From assembly GCA_963728965.1 (NCBI GenBank), contig CAVSMH010000006.1, positions 2,170,001 to 2,234,000 on the forward strand: a DNA stretch of 64,000 nt, given 5' to 3'. The notes below the pieces were generated by a model. The model was not told the DNA's origin. It ran no database searches and worked only from the letters and a program-made list of their open reading frames with translations. The translations under genes were made by a program, and so were the position numbers. This stretch comes from DASQZT01 sp963728965. GTDB lineage: Bacteria; Acidobacteriota; Terriglobia; Bryobacterales; Bryobacteraceae. Below, in pieces: positions 17,194-25,639 of this stretch (the stretch's first letter is position 1; every line of letters starts with the position of its first letter).

Positions 17194-19341
17194 GTGACGC
17201 GCAGCCGTCAAGACAGATTCAGTCGCAAGCCCGGCAAGGACCGGCATAACGACGGTAAGGCCCGCCACCCGGGGTTGTCCGCCCCGCGGAGGATCCGGCA
17301 CGCCCTGGCCATCGCCGCGGTCCTGACCGCCGTCTTTCTCGCGTACTCGGATTCGTTTCAGGCGCCGCTGCTGCTGGACAGCGAGGAGATCATTCTCAAG
17401 GACCAACGGGTCCACGCGTTTACCCCGATTCAGTTCCAACGCATCCTGAAAGAGCAATACTGGGAGACCAAGCCGAATGGTCTCTACCGGCCGCTGACCA
17501 CGCTGTCGTACCTGTGGAACTACGCGGCCCTCGGCAACCGCGCCAATCCCGAGGGCTACCACCAGGTGAATTTCCTGCTCCACGGCTTGAATATCGCGCT
17601 GGTGTACGCGTTGGCATGGACGCTGCTCGAAAGTGTCCCGATGGCGCTCGTGGTGAGCGCGGCCTGGGGTCTTCATCCGGTGCTCATCGAATCGGTAACC
17701 AACGTCGTCGGCCGGGCCGATCTGCTGGCGGCATTGGGGGTAGTGGCGGCGCTGCTGAGCCATCTGCGAGCGGTGCGCGCAACGGGAGCCCGGAAGGCGG
17801 TCTGGCTGACCGCCATCGGGCTGGCGGTGACGGTAGGCATCTTTTCCAAGGAGAGTGCCATCGTCGTGGTGGCGATTCTGCCGCTGTACGACATCAGCTT
17901 CGGGCGCGGCGCACGGTGGCGGTCACGGCTGCCCGGCTACGTCGCGGCCGTCGTTCCCTGCCTGATCTACCTTTACGTTCGCGCGCAGGTGCTGGCACAG
18001 AGCGCCTATCTGCCGACCCCGTTCGGCGATAACCCGCTCCTCGGAGCGGGCTTCTGGAGCGCACGGATGACGGCCGTGAAGGTGATCGGGCGCTACTTCG
18101 CCTTGCTGCTCTGGCCGGCGCGACTTTCCTACGACTACTCGTACAACGAAGTCCCTCTCGCCGGCTGGACGGACTGGCAGGCGCTGGCGTCCCTGGCCGT
18201 ATGCGCCATTTTGATTGCCGCTGCCGCTCGATCGTACCGGCGGCATCCGGTGGTGTTCTTTGCCATCGGTTTCTTCATCGTTACGCTTTCACCGGTTTCG
18301 AATCTGGTGATTCGAATCGGCAGCATCATGGCGGAACGGTTCCTGTATCTTCCGTCGGTAGGTATCGCGCTGGGGGTGGCGGGAGCGTTCGAAGTGTGGA
18401 GGCGGCGTGTTCCCGCCGGCGGGGCGGGTCAACGATATGCCGCGGTACTCGCAGGCGTCGTCTTGGTAAGTCTGGCGGCCCGTACCTATGCCCGGAACCT
18501 GGACTGGTCAGACGAGAGCCGATTCTGGCAGAGCGGAGTGGCCGCGGCTCCCGGCAGCTATAAGACGCAGATCAATGCAGCCACGGCGGTGGCGCCCGTA
18601 ACTGCCGGGGATTGGGGCCGCGCGATCGGGGAAGCGGACCGGGCGCTGGCGATCCTCGATACGCTGCCGGACGATCGAAACGCTCCCAATGCGTTCCGCC
18701 AGGCGGGCGCCTTGTATCGCAGCGTGGGGGACCATGCGGCCTCGGGCGCCCCGGAGTGGTACCGGAAGTCGCTGCAGGCGCTTTTGCGCAGCGAGCGAAT
18801 CGAAGGCGCCTGGGATGCCCGCTACCGGCGGGAGAACGCCCGGCGCGGCAAGCCGGGGCTCACCTCGGTGCCGGGGAATTTATACCTGGAGCTGGGCCGG
18901 ACTTACCTTCGATTGGGCGACCGGCAGCATGCGCTGGCGGCGTTCGAGCGCGGGCAGACACTGGACGTCAGTCCGGACCTCCTGGAGGAACTGGCTTCGG
19001 TGTACCAGGCGAACGGCGACCTGCGTCGGGCGGCCCTGGCGCTGGTGGAGGCGCTGGCGGTGGATCCGCAACGGGTGCAGCTCACCCCAAAGCTGGTGGC
19101 CTTGTACGGGCAGATCGATCCCGACGGCTGCGCCGTGAGCCCTCAGGCCGGCTCGGTCGGCCTGAATCCGGATTGCCCGCTGGTGCATGGCGATATCTGC
19201 ACGGCGTCGAAGAACGTGGCGGGGAATTATGTAAGAAGGGGACAACACCTGGAGGCGGCAGCCATCCGGAGGATTGCGATCGAGGATCTGGGATGCGCGG
19301 CGCAGCTGCTGGGCCCGGATGGTGCCCCGGGCAGGAACTGA
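17194..19341 (+). CDS. TMTC-like multi-pass membrane protein with TPR domain
   Basis: The product has 715 residues. A basic N-terminus is followed by about ten hydrophobic helices (residues about 35-435), then a soluble tetratricopeptide region (about 450-640; for example YLELGRTYLRLGDRQHALAAFERGQ). The order matches TMTC/DUF1736 proteins, which in animals transfer O-mannose from dolichol phosphate. The first luminal loop has DSEEIILKDQRV, where an acidic pair is conserved in GT-C enzymes. Bacterial members are probably GT-C-type glycosyltransferases acting on lipid-linked sugars; the donor is unknown. The start is GTG at 17194; no better candidate gives the whole first helix. Conserved cysteines near the C-terminus are unexplained. 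Confidence 0.75.
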   Translation: MTRSRQDRFSRKPGKDRHNDGKARHPGLSAPRRIRHALAIAAVLTAVFLAYSDSFQAPLLLDSEEIILKDQRVHAFTPIQFQRILKEQYWETKPNGLYRPLTTLSYLWNYAALGNRANPEGYHQVNFLLHGLNIALVYALAWTLLESVPMALVVSAAWGLHPVLIESVTNVVGRADLLAALGVVAALLSHLRAVRATGARKAVWLTAIGLAVTVGIFSKESAIVVVAILPLYDISFGRGARWRSRLPGYVAAVVPCLIYLYVRAQVLAQSAYLPTPFGDNPLLGAGFWSARMTAVKVIGRYFALLLWPARLSYDYSYNEVPLAGWTDWQALASLAVCAILIAAAARSYRRHPVVFFAIGFFIVTLSPVSNLVIRIGSIMAERFLYLPSVGIALGVAGAFEVWRRRVPAGGAGQRYAAVLAGVVLVSLAARTYARNLDWSDESRFWQSGVAAAPGSYKTQINAATAVAPVTAGDWGRAIGEADRALAILDTLPDDRNAPNAFRQAGALYRSVGDHAASGAPEWYRKSLQALLRSERIEGAWDARYRRENARRGKPGLTSVPGNLYLELGRTYLRLGDRQHALAAFERGQTLDVSPDLLEELASVYQANGDLRRAALALVEALAVDPQRVQLTPKLVALYGQIDPDGCAVSPQAGSVGLNPDCPLVHGDICTASKNVAGNYVRRGQHLEAAAIRRIAIEDLGCAAQLLGPDGAPGRN

Positions 19342-19368
19342 AGCACGTCGCGATTCGGCGCCCGCGCC

Positions 19369-19404
19369 AGAAAAAACCGCCGGGGAACACATCCCCGGCG
19401 GCGG
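19369..19404 (-). terminator. Rho-independent terminator behind the radical SAM gene
   Basis: A perfect 10-base stem (CCGCCGGGGA at 19377-19386 with its complement at 19392-19401) has a 5-base loop. On the minus strand it is followed directly by six T residues (19371-19376). It lies 30 bases after the stop of the radical SAM gene. On the plus strand there is no good T-run, so it serves mainly the minus strand. Confidence 0.85.
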
Positions 19405-19431
19405 TTCTTGGGTGCTGATGGCTGAAGTTTT

Positions 19432-21519
19432 TCAATCGCCGAACGAGCCGACCTCTTCGCGATCGTCCGCCGGCTTGACGACGGGAGCGATCTGCACCAG
19501 CGGGGCGCCGGGCGGCTCCTTCAGGACGTGCTCGCGGTAGAGCTTCATCATCCGTTCGTTTTCCTGCTGCTGCTTCAGGCGCGCGTCGCGCGCGCGGGTC
19601 TTTTCTTCGCGGGCGTTCTTGGCAATGCCAAGGCGGTCCAGATCGTGCTGCTCCTCCGTGGTGATGATGTCATCACGCAGCACCATGGAATGGTCCACAC
19701 TCTTGAGTGGCACCGCTTTGCCACCCGCGAAGATCTCGTGCCGGCCGTGCTCCTCGTACCACTTGGTCAGCGTGGCGGTCATGTGCATCTTCTCGATAAT
19801 GTTGCGCCATCCAATTCCGGTGTTGTAGGCGCAGAACGAGATCTCGCCTTCCTGGGTGGCGTACGGAATGATGCACTGCTCGGTCCGGCGGAAATCGTAA
19901 TTGAAAAGGTCCTGAAACCACATCCCGGCGATGAACAGGAAGTTCCAGCGGTCCCGGCGGCGCTGCTCGATATCCTGGATGGTGCGGTCCTTGCCCACTT
20001 TGCCGTAGCTCTTTCCGGTAGCGCCGAAGGTCTTGTCGAATTTGCGGAACAGGTCGGCCAGTTTGAAATGCGTGGGTGCCTGGAACGGGTCGTAGTTGCG
20101 CGCCAGCGAGAGCGCCATTCCCGCAATCGAAAGCCACTTTCCGCGGGCGGCATCGTTCACGCGGGCCACGTCGCGGGCCAGGCGATCGGCATTCAGAAAC
20201 GCGGTGACCGGGGCTGCTTCCCGGGTCTCCTTATCCACCATCACGGCCATGCCCACGCCGCAGTTGGGGTGGCAGCCGCAGCTCAACTGTCCCCAGGTGG
20301 CCTTCGGTCCGTGCACCAGGTCGCTCCAGTCCGAGAACGTGGACATGAACGAAATCGGGAACCAGTCGCGCTGCGGTTCGCCCAGTCCCGTCTGGCCCTT
20401 CACGTCGTGCGCCAGGTGCGAGAGCGTGTACCGCTGCGCTGCGCGGCGTTCGTCGGTGATGGCTTCGTCGCGCCCGGTAAACGATACCGGCTGGAAGGAG
20501 AGGAACGGAATCTTTTTGGGGTTGTCGAGCGCGAACTGGATGATGCGCCCCACTTGCTCGTTATTGATGCCATTGAGAATGGTGATCACCGGGATGATGT
20601 CGACCCCGTTGGAGTACAGGTTCTCGATGGCCCGCAGCTTCACGTCGAACAGGTTGCCGACTTTGCGGTGCTGGTTGGCGGCGTTGCCGATGCCGTCGAA
20701 TTGCAGGTAGGCGTACCGCAGTCCGGCCTCGGCCGCCTGGCGGCAGAACTCCGGGCTTTTGGCAAACTCGATGCCGTTGGTAGCCGCCTGCACGGAGGTG
20801 TACCCCACCTCGCGCGCATAGCGTACCGCGTCCAAGAAGTACGGCGACAGCGTGGGCTCGCCTCCGGAGAACTGCACCGACATCTGCCGCTTGGGCTTGA
20901 TGGTAATGGCGTTGTCGAGCAGGGTTTTGATATCGTCCCAGCTGAGCTCGTGCACGAAGCCCACCTGATTCGCATCCATGAAACACGGATCGCACATCAT
21001 GTTGCAGCGATTCGTCAGGTCCACCGTCAGAACCGAACCGCGGCCGTGGGTGATGGTGCTCGAACCGTGATGATGCAACCCTTCATCGTTGTGGGCGGGA
21101 ATATCCCGTCCCGGAAAGACGTCTTCCAGGTGCTTGAAAAAGGCCGTATCGATGGCCATCACGTCTTCGAAATGGCCGTGAATGGGGCAATCCTTCACCA
21201 TCAGGATCTTGCCGTCGCGCTCCACGACTTGGGCGCGTATCTCTCCAGGCCGTTCGTGGTACAAGGTCTCGAGCGGCTTCTCGCCATCCAGAATCTGCTT
21301 CCGGATTTCGGGAACGCAGCGCGGGCACAGCGAGTCGGTCTCGCGCGGCCAGCCCAGCTGGGGCTTCTGCTTCTCCCACGACTTGAGCAGGGGCTTGTCG
21401 GACCAACCCGGGATGAACCCCGGATTCTGCTTGATCTGATTCAGTTTGTCGAAAACGTACCAAGCCGCCCCGGCGGCATAAGTAAAGGTCTTTTCCACAT
21501 ATTTGACAGGTTTGTGCAT
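19432..21519 (-). CDS. Radical SAM protein of the tetraether/membrane-spanning lipid synthase type
   Basis: The product has 695 residues. The radical SAM motif is CNMMCDPC at 172-179 (CX3CX2C), preceded by VDLTNR and followed by SGGEPTLSP. In front lies CPRC (65-68) and, after an IRAQVVERDGKILMVKDCPIHGHF stretch split here by its Cys111, the cysteine/His pattern that in archaeal Tes (tetraether synthase) and bacterial MSL synthase precedes the radical SAM core. Behind it are extra cysteines (LSCGCHPNCG, then CIIPYAT and FCAYNTG) fitting additional Fe-S clusters. Tes joins lipid tails through sp3 carbons; acidobacteria make the membrane-spanning iso-diabolic acid. This gene is a candidate for that step. 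AGGAGG precedes the ATG at 21519. A single-gene transcript with its own terminator is likely. Confidence 0.8.
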   Translation of the reverse strand: MHKPVKYVEKTFTYAAGAAWYVFDKLNQIKQNPGFIPGWSDKPLLKSWEKQKPQLGWPRETDSLCPRCVPEIRKQILDGEKPLETLYHERPGEIRAQVVERDGKILMVKDCPIHGHFEDVMAIDTAFFKHLEDVFPGRDIPAHNDEGLHHHGSSTITHGRGSVLTVDLTNRCNMMCDPCFMDANQVGFVHELSWDDIKTLLDNAITIKPKRQMSVQFSGGEPTLSPYFLDAVRYAREVGYTSVQAATNGIEFAKSPEFCRQAAEAGLRYAYLQFDGIGNAANQHRKVGNLFDVKLRAIENLYSNGVDIIPVITILNGINNEQVGRIIQFALDNPKKIPFLSFQPVSFTGRDEAITDERRAAQRYTLSHLAHDVKGQTGLGEPQRDWFPISFMSTFSDWSDLVHGPKATWGQLSCGCHPNCGVGMAVMVDKETREAAPVTAFLNADRLARDVARVNDAARGKWLSIAGMALSLARNYDPFQAPTHFKLADLFRKFDKTFGATGKSYGKVGKDRTIQDIEQRRRDRWNFLFIAGMWFQDLFNYDFRRTEQCIIPYATQEGEISFCAYNTGIGWRNIIEKMHMTATLTKWYEEHGRHEIFAGGKAVPLKSVDHSMVLRDDIITTEEQHDLDRLGIAKNAREEKTRARDARLKQQQENERMMKLYREHVLKEPPGAPLVQIAPVVKPADDREEVGSFGD

Positions 21520-21838
21520 CCCGGCTCCCTCCTGCGCGACACTCCCAGCTCTGAATTCGGAGAAGTGTACCTGTCAGAAAGTATAGGAAGGGCCGCGTGA
21601 GCCTTCCACGGATTGACATTAAAATGCTGAAAAGATTGGTTGTATGGTGCAGATCGGGGTTGAACGGACGCTTCCACTACAGGAGCGGCGCCGTGGCGGA
21701 CGTCACCAGCCCAGCTACCGGGATTCTCTACCCGCTCGCCCGAACGCGGACAGGTGGTGGCGCGAGGCGCGCCGCTGGCCCGGATCACCGACTTTTTCGG
21801 AAAGGAGCTCGCCGGCGCCCGGCCGCAGTTAAGTTACA
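21520..21838. other. 319-base divergent intergenic region
   Basis: It separates the radical SAM gene (minus) from a Gfo/Idh/MocA gene (plus). On the minus strand TATACT at 21580-21585 could be the -10 box of the radical SAM gene. On the plus strand TTGACA at 21613-21618 matches a -35 box, but no -10 box stands at the right distance. A short AT-richer stretch (21610-21650) contrasts with the GC-rich surroundings. No convincing coding sequence, repeat or RNA structure is visible. Confidence 0.6.
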
Positions 21839-23131
21839 ATGGCCGCAACCATGAAAAAAGAGTCCTTTTCGCGCAGATCGTTTCTGAGCACCGCCACCAC
21901 GGCGGCCACCGCCTTCACGATCGTGAAGCCGGAGCTGGTGCGCGGCGCCGGGGATGAGAAACTGAAGGCCGGCCTGATCGGTGCGGGCTCGCGCGGTACC
22001 CAGGCCGTTCAGAACATCCTCACCGGCTGTCCCAACGTGGAAATCACCGCGATGGCGGACATCTTCGAGGACCGTCTCGAAGGCTCGCTGCGCAACCTGG
22101 CGCGGCTTGCGCCGGAGCTCTCCAGCCGCGTGAAGGTGGATGCCGAACACCGTTTCGTGGGCTTCGAAGCGTATCAGAAAGTGATCCACTCGGGCGTGGA
22201 CATCGTCATGCTGGCGACTTATCCCGCCTACCGTCCGATGCACTTCGAGGCGGCGGTGGAGGCCAAAAAGCATATCTTCTGCGAGAAGCCCTTCGGCACC
22301 GATCCCGTGAACCTGCGGCGATTCATGGCCGCCGCCAAGAAATCCGAAGAGCTGAAGCTGACGGTCAAATCGGGTGCGCAGCGCCGTTCGCAGGCATGGT
22401 ACCTGGATCAGTACAAACGGCTCAAGGACGGCGAGATCGGCGACCCGGTGGCGCTGTACGCCTATTGGGAAGGCACGCCGGTGCTGAACTTCAACAACTT
22501 CCCCAATCGCAAGCGCGATCCCAAGTGGGCCGATATGGAGTTCCAGCACCGTAACTGGTATTCGTTCGTGTGGGTGTCGGGCGACCAGATCGTGGAGCAG
22601 CACCTGCACAACATCGACGTGTGCAACTGGTTCATGGGCGGGCATCCGGTAGAGGTGGTGGCTTCGGGCGGCGCGGCGTGGCGCCCGCGCGAAGAAGAGT
22701 ACGGCAATATTTACGACCACATTGCCGCCGATTTCGTGTACGCCAACGGCGTTCACATGAGCAGCCGCTGCCGCCAGTATCAGGGACGCGAAATGGCGCA
22801 GAACATCAGCGAGCGCATCGTGGGGACGAAAGGCGCCATCGATAGCAACGCGCTCCGCGACGCGCGGCCTGCGGTCGATCCCTACGTGCAGGAGCACATG
22901 GACATGGTGGCCAGCATTCAGGGCAAGGGTCCATACATCAACGAGGCCACGGCCGTGGCGGAAAGCACCATGACCTGTCTGATGGGCCGCGAGGCCGCTT
23001 ACTCCGGCCGCAAGATCACCTGGGACATGATGATGGCTTCGCAGCAGAACCTGCTGCCGAAATCCTTCGACTACAAGGACAGTGTGCCGGTGCCGCCGCT
23101 GCCGGTGCCGGGCAAGTACCAGTTCATCTGA
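21839..23131 (+). CDS. Tat-exported Gfo/Idh/MocA family oxidoreductase (second copy)
   Basis: The product has 430 residues and a Tat signal, SRRSFLST, at about residues 11-18. GLIGAGSRGTQAVQNIL (about 44-60) is the NAD(P)-binding turn and EKPFGTDPVN (about 146) the family catalytic-lysine motif. The second half has WVSGDQIVEQHLHNIDVCNWF, with the conserved His of this family. It is more distant from the copy at 1.3 kb than both are from other known members, so it is not a recent duplicate. Either ATG (21839 or 21851) may be the start; the second keeps the whole Tat motif. The 3' end overlaps the end of the next, convergent gene by 8 bases. Its substrate is unknown, probably a sugar derivative. 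Confidence 0.9.
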   Translation: MAATMKKESFSRRSFLSTATTAATAFTIVKPELVRGAGDEKLKAGLIGAGSRGTQAVQNILTGCPNVEITAMADIFEDRLEGSLRNLARLAPELSSRVKVDAEHRFVGFEAYQKVIHSGVDIVMLATYPAYRPMHFEAAVEAKKHIFCEKPFGTDPVNLRRFMAAAKKSEELKLTVKSGAQRRSQAWYLDQYKRLKDGEIGDPVALYAYWEGTPVLNFNNFPNRKRDPKWADMEFQHRNWYSFVWVSGDQIVEQHLHNIDVCNWFMGGHPVEVVASGGAAWRPREEEYGNIYDHIAADFVYANGVHMSSRCRQYQGREMAQNISERIVGTKGAIDSNALRDARPAVDPYVQEHMDMVASIQGKGPYINEATAVAESTMTCLMGREAAYSGRKITWDMMMASQQNLLPKSFDYKDSVPVPPLPVPGKYQFI

Positions 23132-24803
23132 GCGCCAGCGGGAGGAGGGCCACCTGCCCGGCCCACTCCTCGCCCGACCAGCACCGGAACTCCGCCATGT
23201 TGCCCCGCACCTCGAGGGCGGCGGGCAGCCGGACCGACACCTGGTAGTAACCCGTGAACCCGGGGGCCAGGCCCGCGAACAGCACCTCGACCGGCAGCCG
23301 GTTGGAGCCGGCATCGGAGATGTTGCAAACAAGCGGGGCGATGAGCGCCGCCGGCGGATTGGCGGGCGGCGGCGCGCCGTCGGCGACCGGCGGGCTCACG
23401 GGGCCAAGCCCGGTCATGTAGAAATGCACCATTTCGCCAGGACTGGCGGGGTTTTCGGACGTTACGAGCGCGCTGAAATCGGCGTGCGCGGCCAGCGCGG
23501 ACAGCCCCTCCAGGTACACGGGACTGACGAAGCTCGAAAACTGGACCTGAAGTTCGGCGTCCTGCTTGAACGGGGACATGGCGCCGCTCTCCGCGGCCAG
23601 CGTGTGGGTGCCGATGGCGGTGTTCCAAGGCACCTGGAAGCATGCCGACGACGGCGTGACGCTCAGCAGCGGCACCGGCTGTCCATCGAGCAGGAGCTGG
23701 AGTCCGCCGAGGCTCGTGGGCAGCGGCGGCGCGGCCGACGCCGGCGTCTCGGCGAGACCCGTTCCGCCGGCGCAGAAGGCCGAGCCGGGGACCGCGAACG
23801 GCGGGTTCGTGGGATTCAGCAGCGCAACATTGCCCAGGCGTCCCAGCAACTCGGTGGAGGCGCCCGAGGCCACGTCGATTTTCAGAATCTTGCCATCCGC
23901 GGTCGTCGCATAGGCCACCGCGCCGCTGCCCGACACGGCGGCCTCGCTGACCCCTGAAGGGTCTTGGGTGAGCTGCCGCGGGCCCGCACCATCCACCAGG
24001 AAGAGTTGATGTCCGGAGAGGTAGGTGACCACCGTCCCATCGTTGCTGAGGCCCACCAGGCGCAGGTCATCGGCGGAGACGAGAGTGGTTTCCATCGCGG
24101 TCGCCAGATCGACGCGCGCCAGCACCTTGCTGCCGGCATACACGGCGACGCCGCCGTCGTCATCGATCAGGGCCTGTTCCGGCTGCGCGGAGGTCGGGAT
24201 CTCGGTGAGGCGTTCGAGGTCTTGCACGTACAGTTTCGAGGCGCCGGGCAGGACGACCTTGCCGGTGGACGATACGATGCGGCGCGACGAAAGATCCGGC
24301 ACCGCGCCCACCAGCGATCGCGAGCGCCCGTCGGAAAGATCGATCAACAACCGGGGAGGCGGCGGCGAGACCGGATCGCAGCAGGTGACCGCGTAACGGC
24401 CGTTCCGGCTGATGCGCAGGAATCCGGAATAAATGATTGTGTCCTGCCCGGGCACTCCGTAGACTTCACTGTGATATTTGCTGAGGGCGATACAGCCGCT
24501 GCCTCCGTAGCAGTCGGCGAGGGTGAGCAGGACCCTGACCGAGCCGTCGCCGCTGAAGTCCGCGCCCTCCATCCGGTAGGCATTGGTGAGTCGGGAATTG
24601 ATCTCCTGTTTCTCTCTTTGTGCGTAGAGTCGAAGCCCGGAAGAGTCGATGGCGAACAGCTTGTCGTAGGGCACTTGATCCGTGCCGCGCATCTGCAGGG
24701 ATGATGAAAATACCAGCAGGCTGCCATCGTCGACCGTCGCCAGGTTGTGGAATTGGCCTATGGCGATGCCGCACGACAGCACCAAAAGACACAGTGGCCG
24801 CAT
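23124..24803 (-). CDS. Exported beta-propeller protein with Solibacter-type C-terminal domain
   Basis: The product has 559 residues with a signal peptide (MRPLCLLVLSCGIAIGQ). Residues about 20-320 are a beta-propeller-like series of short repeats (GDGSVRVLLTLAD, RISRNGRYAVTC, LVGLSNDGTVVTYL, AVSGSGAVAYATT). From about residue 325 a TIGR03437-like domain follows, with ALLNPTNPPF, LLLDGQPVPLLSV and, at the end, FAGLAPGFTGYYQVSVRLP. This is the second such protein here and shows the domain attached to a different N-terminal part than at 4.8 kb. No enzymatic residues can be named. It is convergent with the oxidoreductase at 21.8 kb. Confidence 0.75.
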   Translation of the reverse strand: MRPLCLLVLSCGIAIGQFHNLATVDDGSLLVFSSSLQMRGTDQVPYDKLFAIDSSGLRLYAQREKQEINSRLTNAYRMEGADFSGDGSVRVLLTLADCYGGSGCIALSKYHSEVYGVPGQDTIIYSGFLRISRNGRYAVTCCDPVSPPPPRLLIDLSDGRSRSLVGAVPDLSSRRIVSSTGKVVLPGASKLYVQDLERLTEIPTSAQPEQALIDDDGGVAVYAGSKVLARVDLATAMETTLVSADDLRLVGLSNDGTVVTYLSGHQLFLVDGAGPRQLTQDPSGVSEAAVSGSGAVAYATTADGKILKIDVASGASTELLGRLGNVALLNPTNPPFAVPGSAFCAGGTGLAETPASAAPPLPTSLGGLQLLLDGQPVPLLSVTPSSACFQVPWNTAIGTHTLAAESGAMSPFKQDAELQVQFSSFVSPVYLEGLSALAAHADFSALVTSENPASPGEMVHFYMTGLGPVSPPVADGAPPPANPPAALIAPLVCNISDAGSNRLPVEVLFAGLAPGFTGYYQVSVRLPAALEVRGNMAEFRCWSGEEWAGQVALLPLALR

Positions 24804-24878
24804 GCTGTTTCAAAGACCCGCGGCGGCCCCGATTCCACTACGGCCGGGCTCGAACACCCCGGTTCGGCGTGGTGCCAG

Positions 24879-25583
24879 TCAGACGGTCGTTCCGGCCATC
24901 GCCCGCCGCGGTTCGAAGGTGTAGCCGAAGCCGCGGACGGAATGAATCAGAATCGGATTGGCGGGGTCGCCTTCGACCTTCTGGCGCAGGCGCAGGACAT
25001 AGACATCGACGACGCGGTCGGTAATGGCGCGGTCCTGTCCCCACACGGCGTTCAGCAACTGCTCACGGCTGAAAACCACGCCGGGGCGGGTCATCAGACA
25101 CTCCAGCAGGCGAAACTCGGTAGCGGTAAGGGAAAGCGGGATGCCGTCGAGGCGCACCTGGCGGCTGCTGGGATCGAGCGCCAGTCCTCCCAGCTCCAGC
25201 AGGCGCGCCGGGGCCGACTGGTTGCGGAACTGAAGCTTGATCCGGGCAATCAGCTCGCGCACGAAGAAGGGTTTCACGACGTAGTCGTTGGCGCCGATTT
25301 CGAGGCCCACGATGCGATCGGTCTCCGAACCGCGGGCGGTCAAAAAAATGATCGGCGTGGCAGCGAGGTCCGGGTCCTTGCGGATGCCTTTGCAGATGTC
25401 CAGACCATCGGAATCGGGAAGCATGATGTCGAGCAGGATCAGGTCCGGGTGCACCTGGCGGCACAGTTCAATGGCTCCCCGTCCGGTCTGAAGGCCGGTC
25501 ATCGAGAAGCCCTCTTTCTCCAGGTTGTACTTAAGCAGAGCAAAGAGATCGGTGTCGTCTTCGATGAGCAGAATCTTCTTCAT
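24879..25583 (-). CDS. PhoB-like OmpR-family response regulator (second of two)
   Basis: The product has 234 residues. The receiver domain (1-120) has acidic residues ED-D at 8-10, the phosphoacceptor Asp52 in LILLDIMLP, Thr at LTARG and Lys104 in VVKPF. A winged-helix DNA-binding domain of OmpR type follows (about 130-228), with ATEFRLLECLMTRPG and VDVYVLRLRQKVE. It is the third gene in the order regulator, kinase, regulator; 56 bases separate it from the kinase. The gap contains CTGTAAC and CTGTTAC, 14 bases apart, on the minus strand. Target genes are unknown. Confidence 0.92.
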   Translation of the reverse strand: MKKILLIEDDTDLFALLKYNLEKEGFSMTGLQTGRGAIELCRQVHPDLILLDIMLPDSDGLDICKGIRKDPDLAATPIIFLTARGSETDRIVGLEIGANDYVVKPFFVRELIARIKLQFRNQSAPARLLELGGLALDPSSRQVRLDGIPLSLTATEFRLLECLMTRPGVVFSREQLLNAVWGQDRAITDRVVDVYVLRLRQKVEGDPANPILIHSVRGFGYTFEPRRAMAGTTV

Positions 25584-25639
25584 GAGGCGCCGGGCAGGCC
25601 CGGCTGTTTCAACGTAACAGGGCTCATGTTACAGGTTCG

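Noticed and set aside
21597..21838. Short plus-strand frame of 85 codons before the second Gfo/Idh/MocA gene
   Set aside because: No ribosome site, Arg/Gly-rich, no family; it lies in a divergent promoter region.
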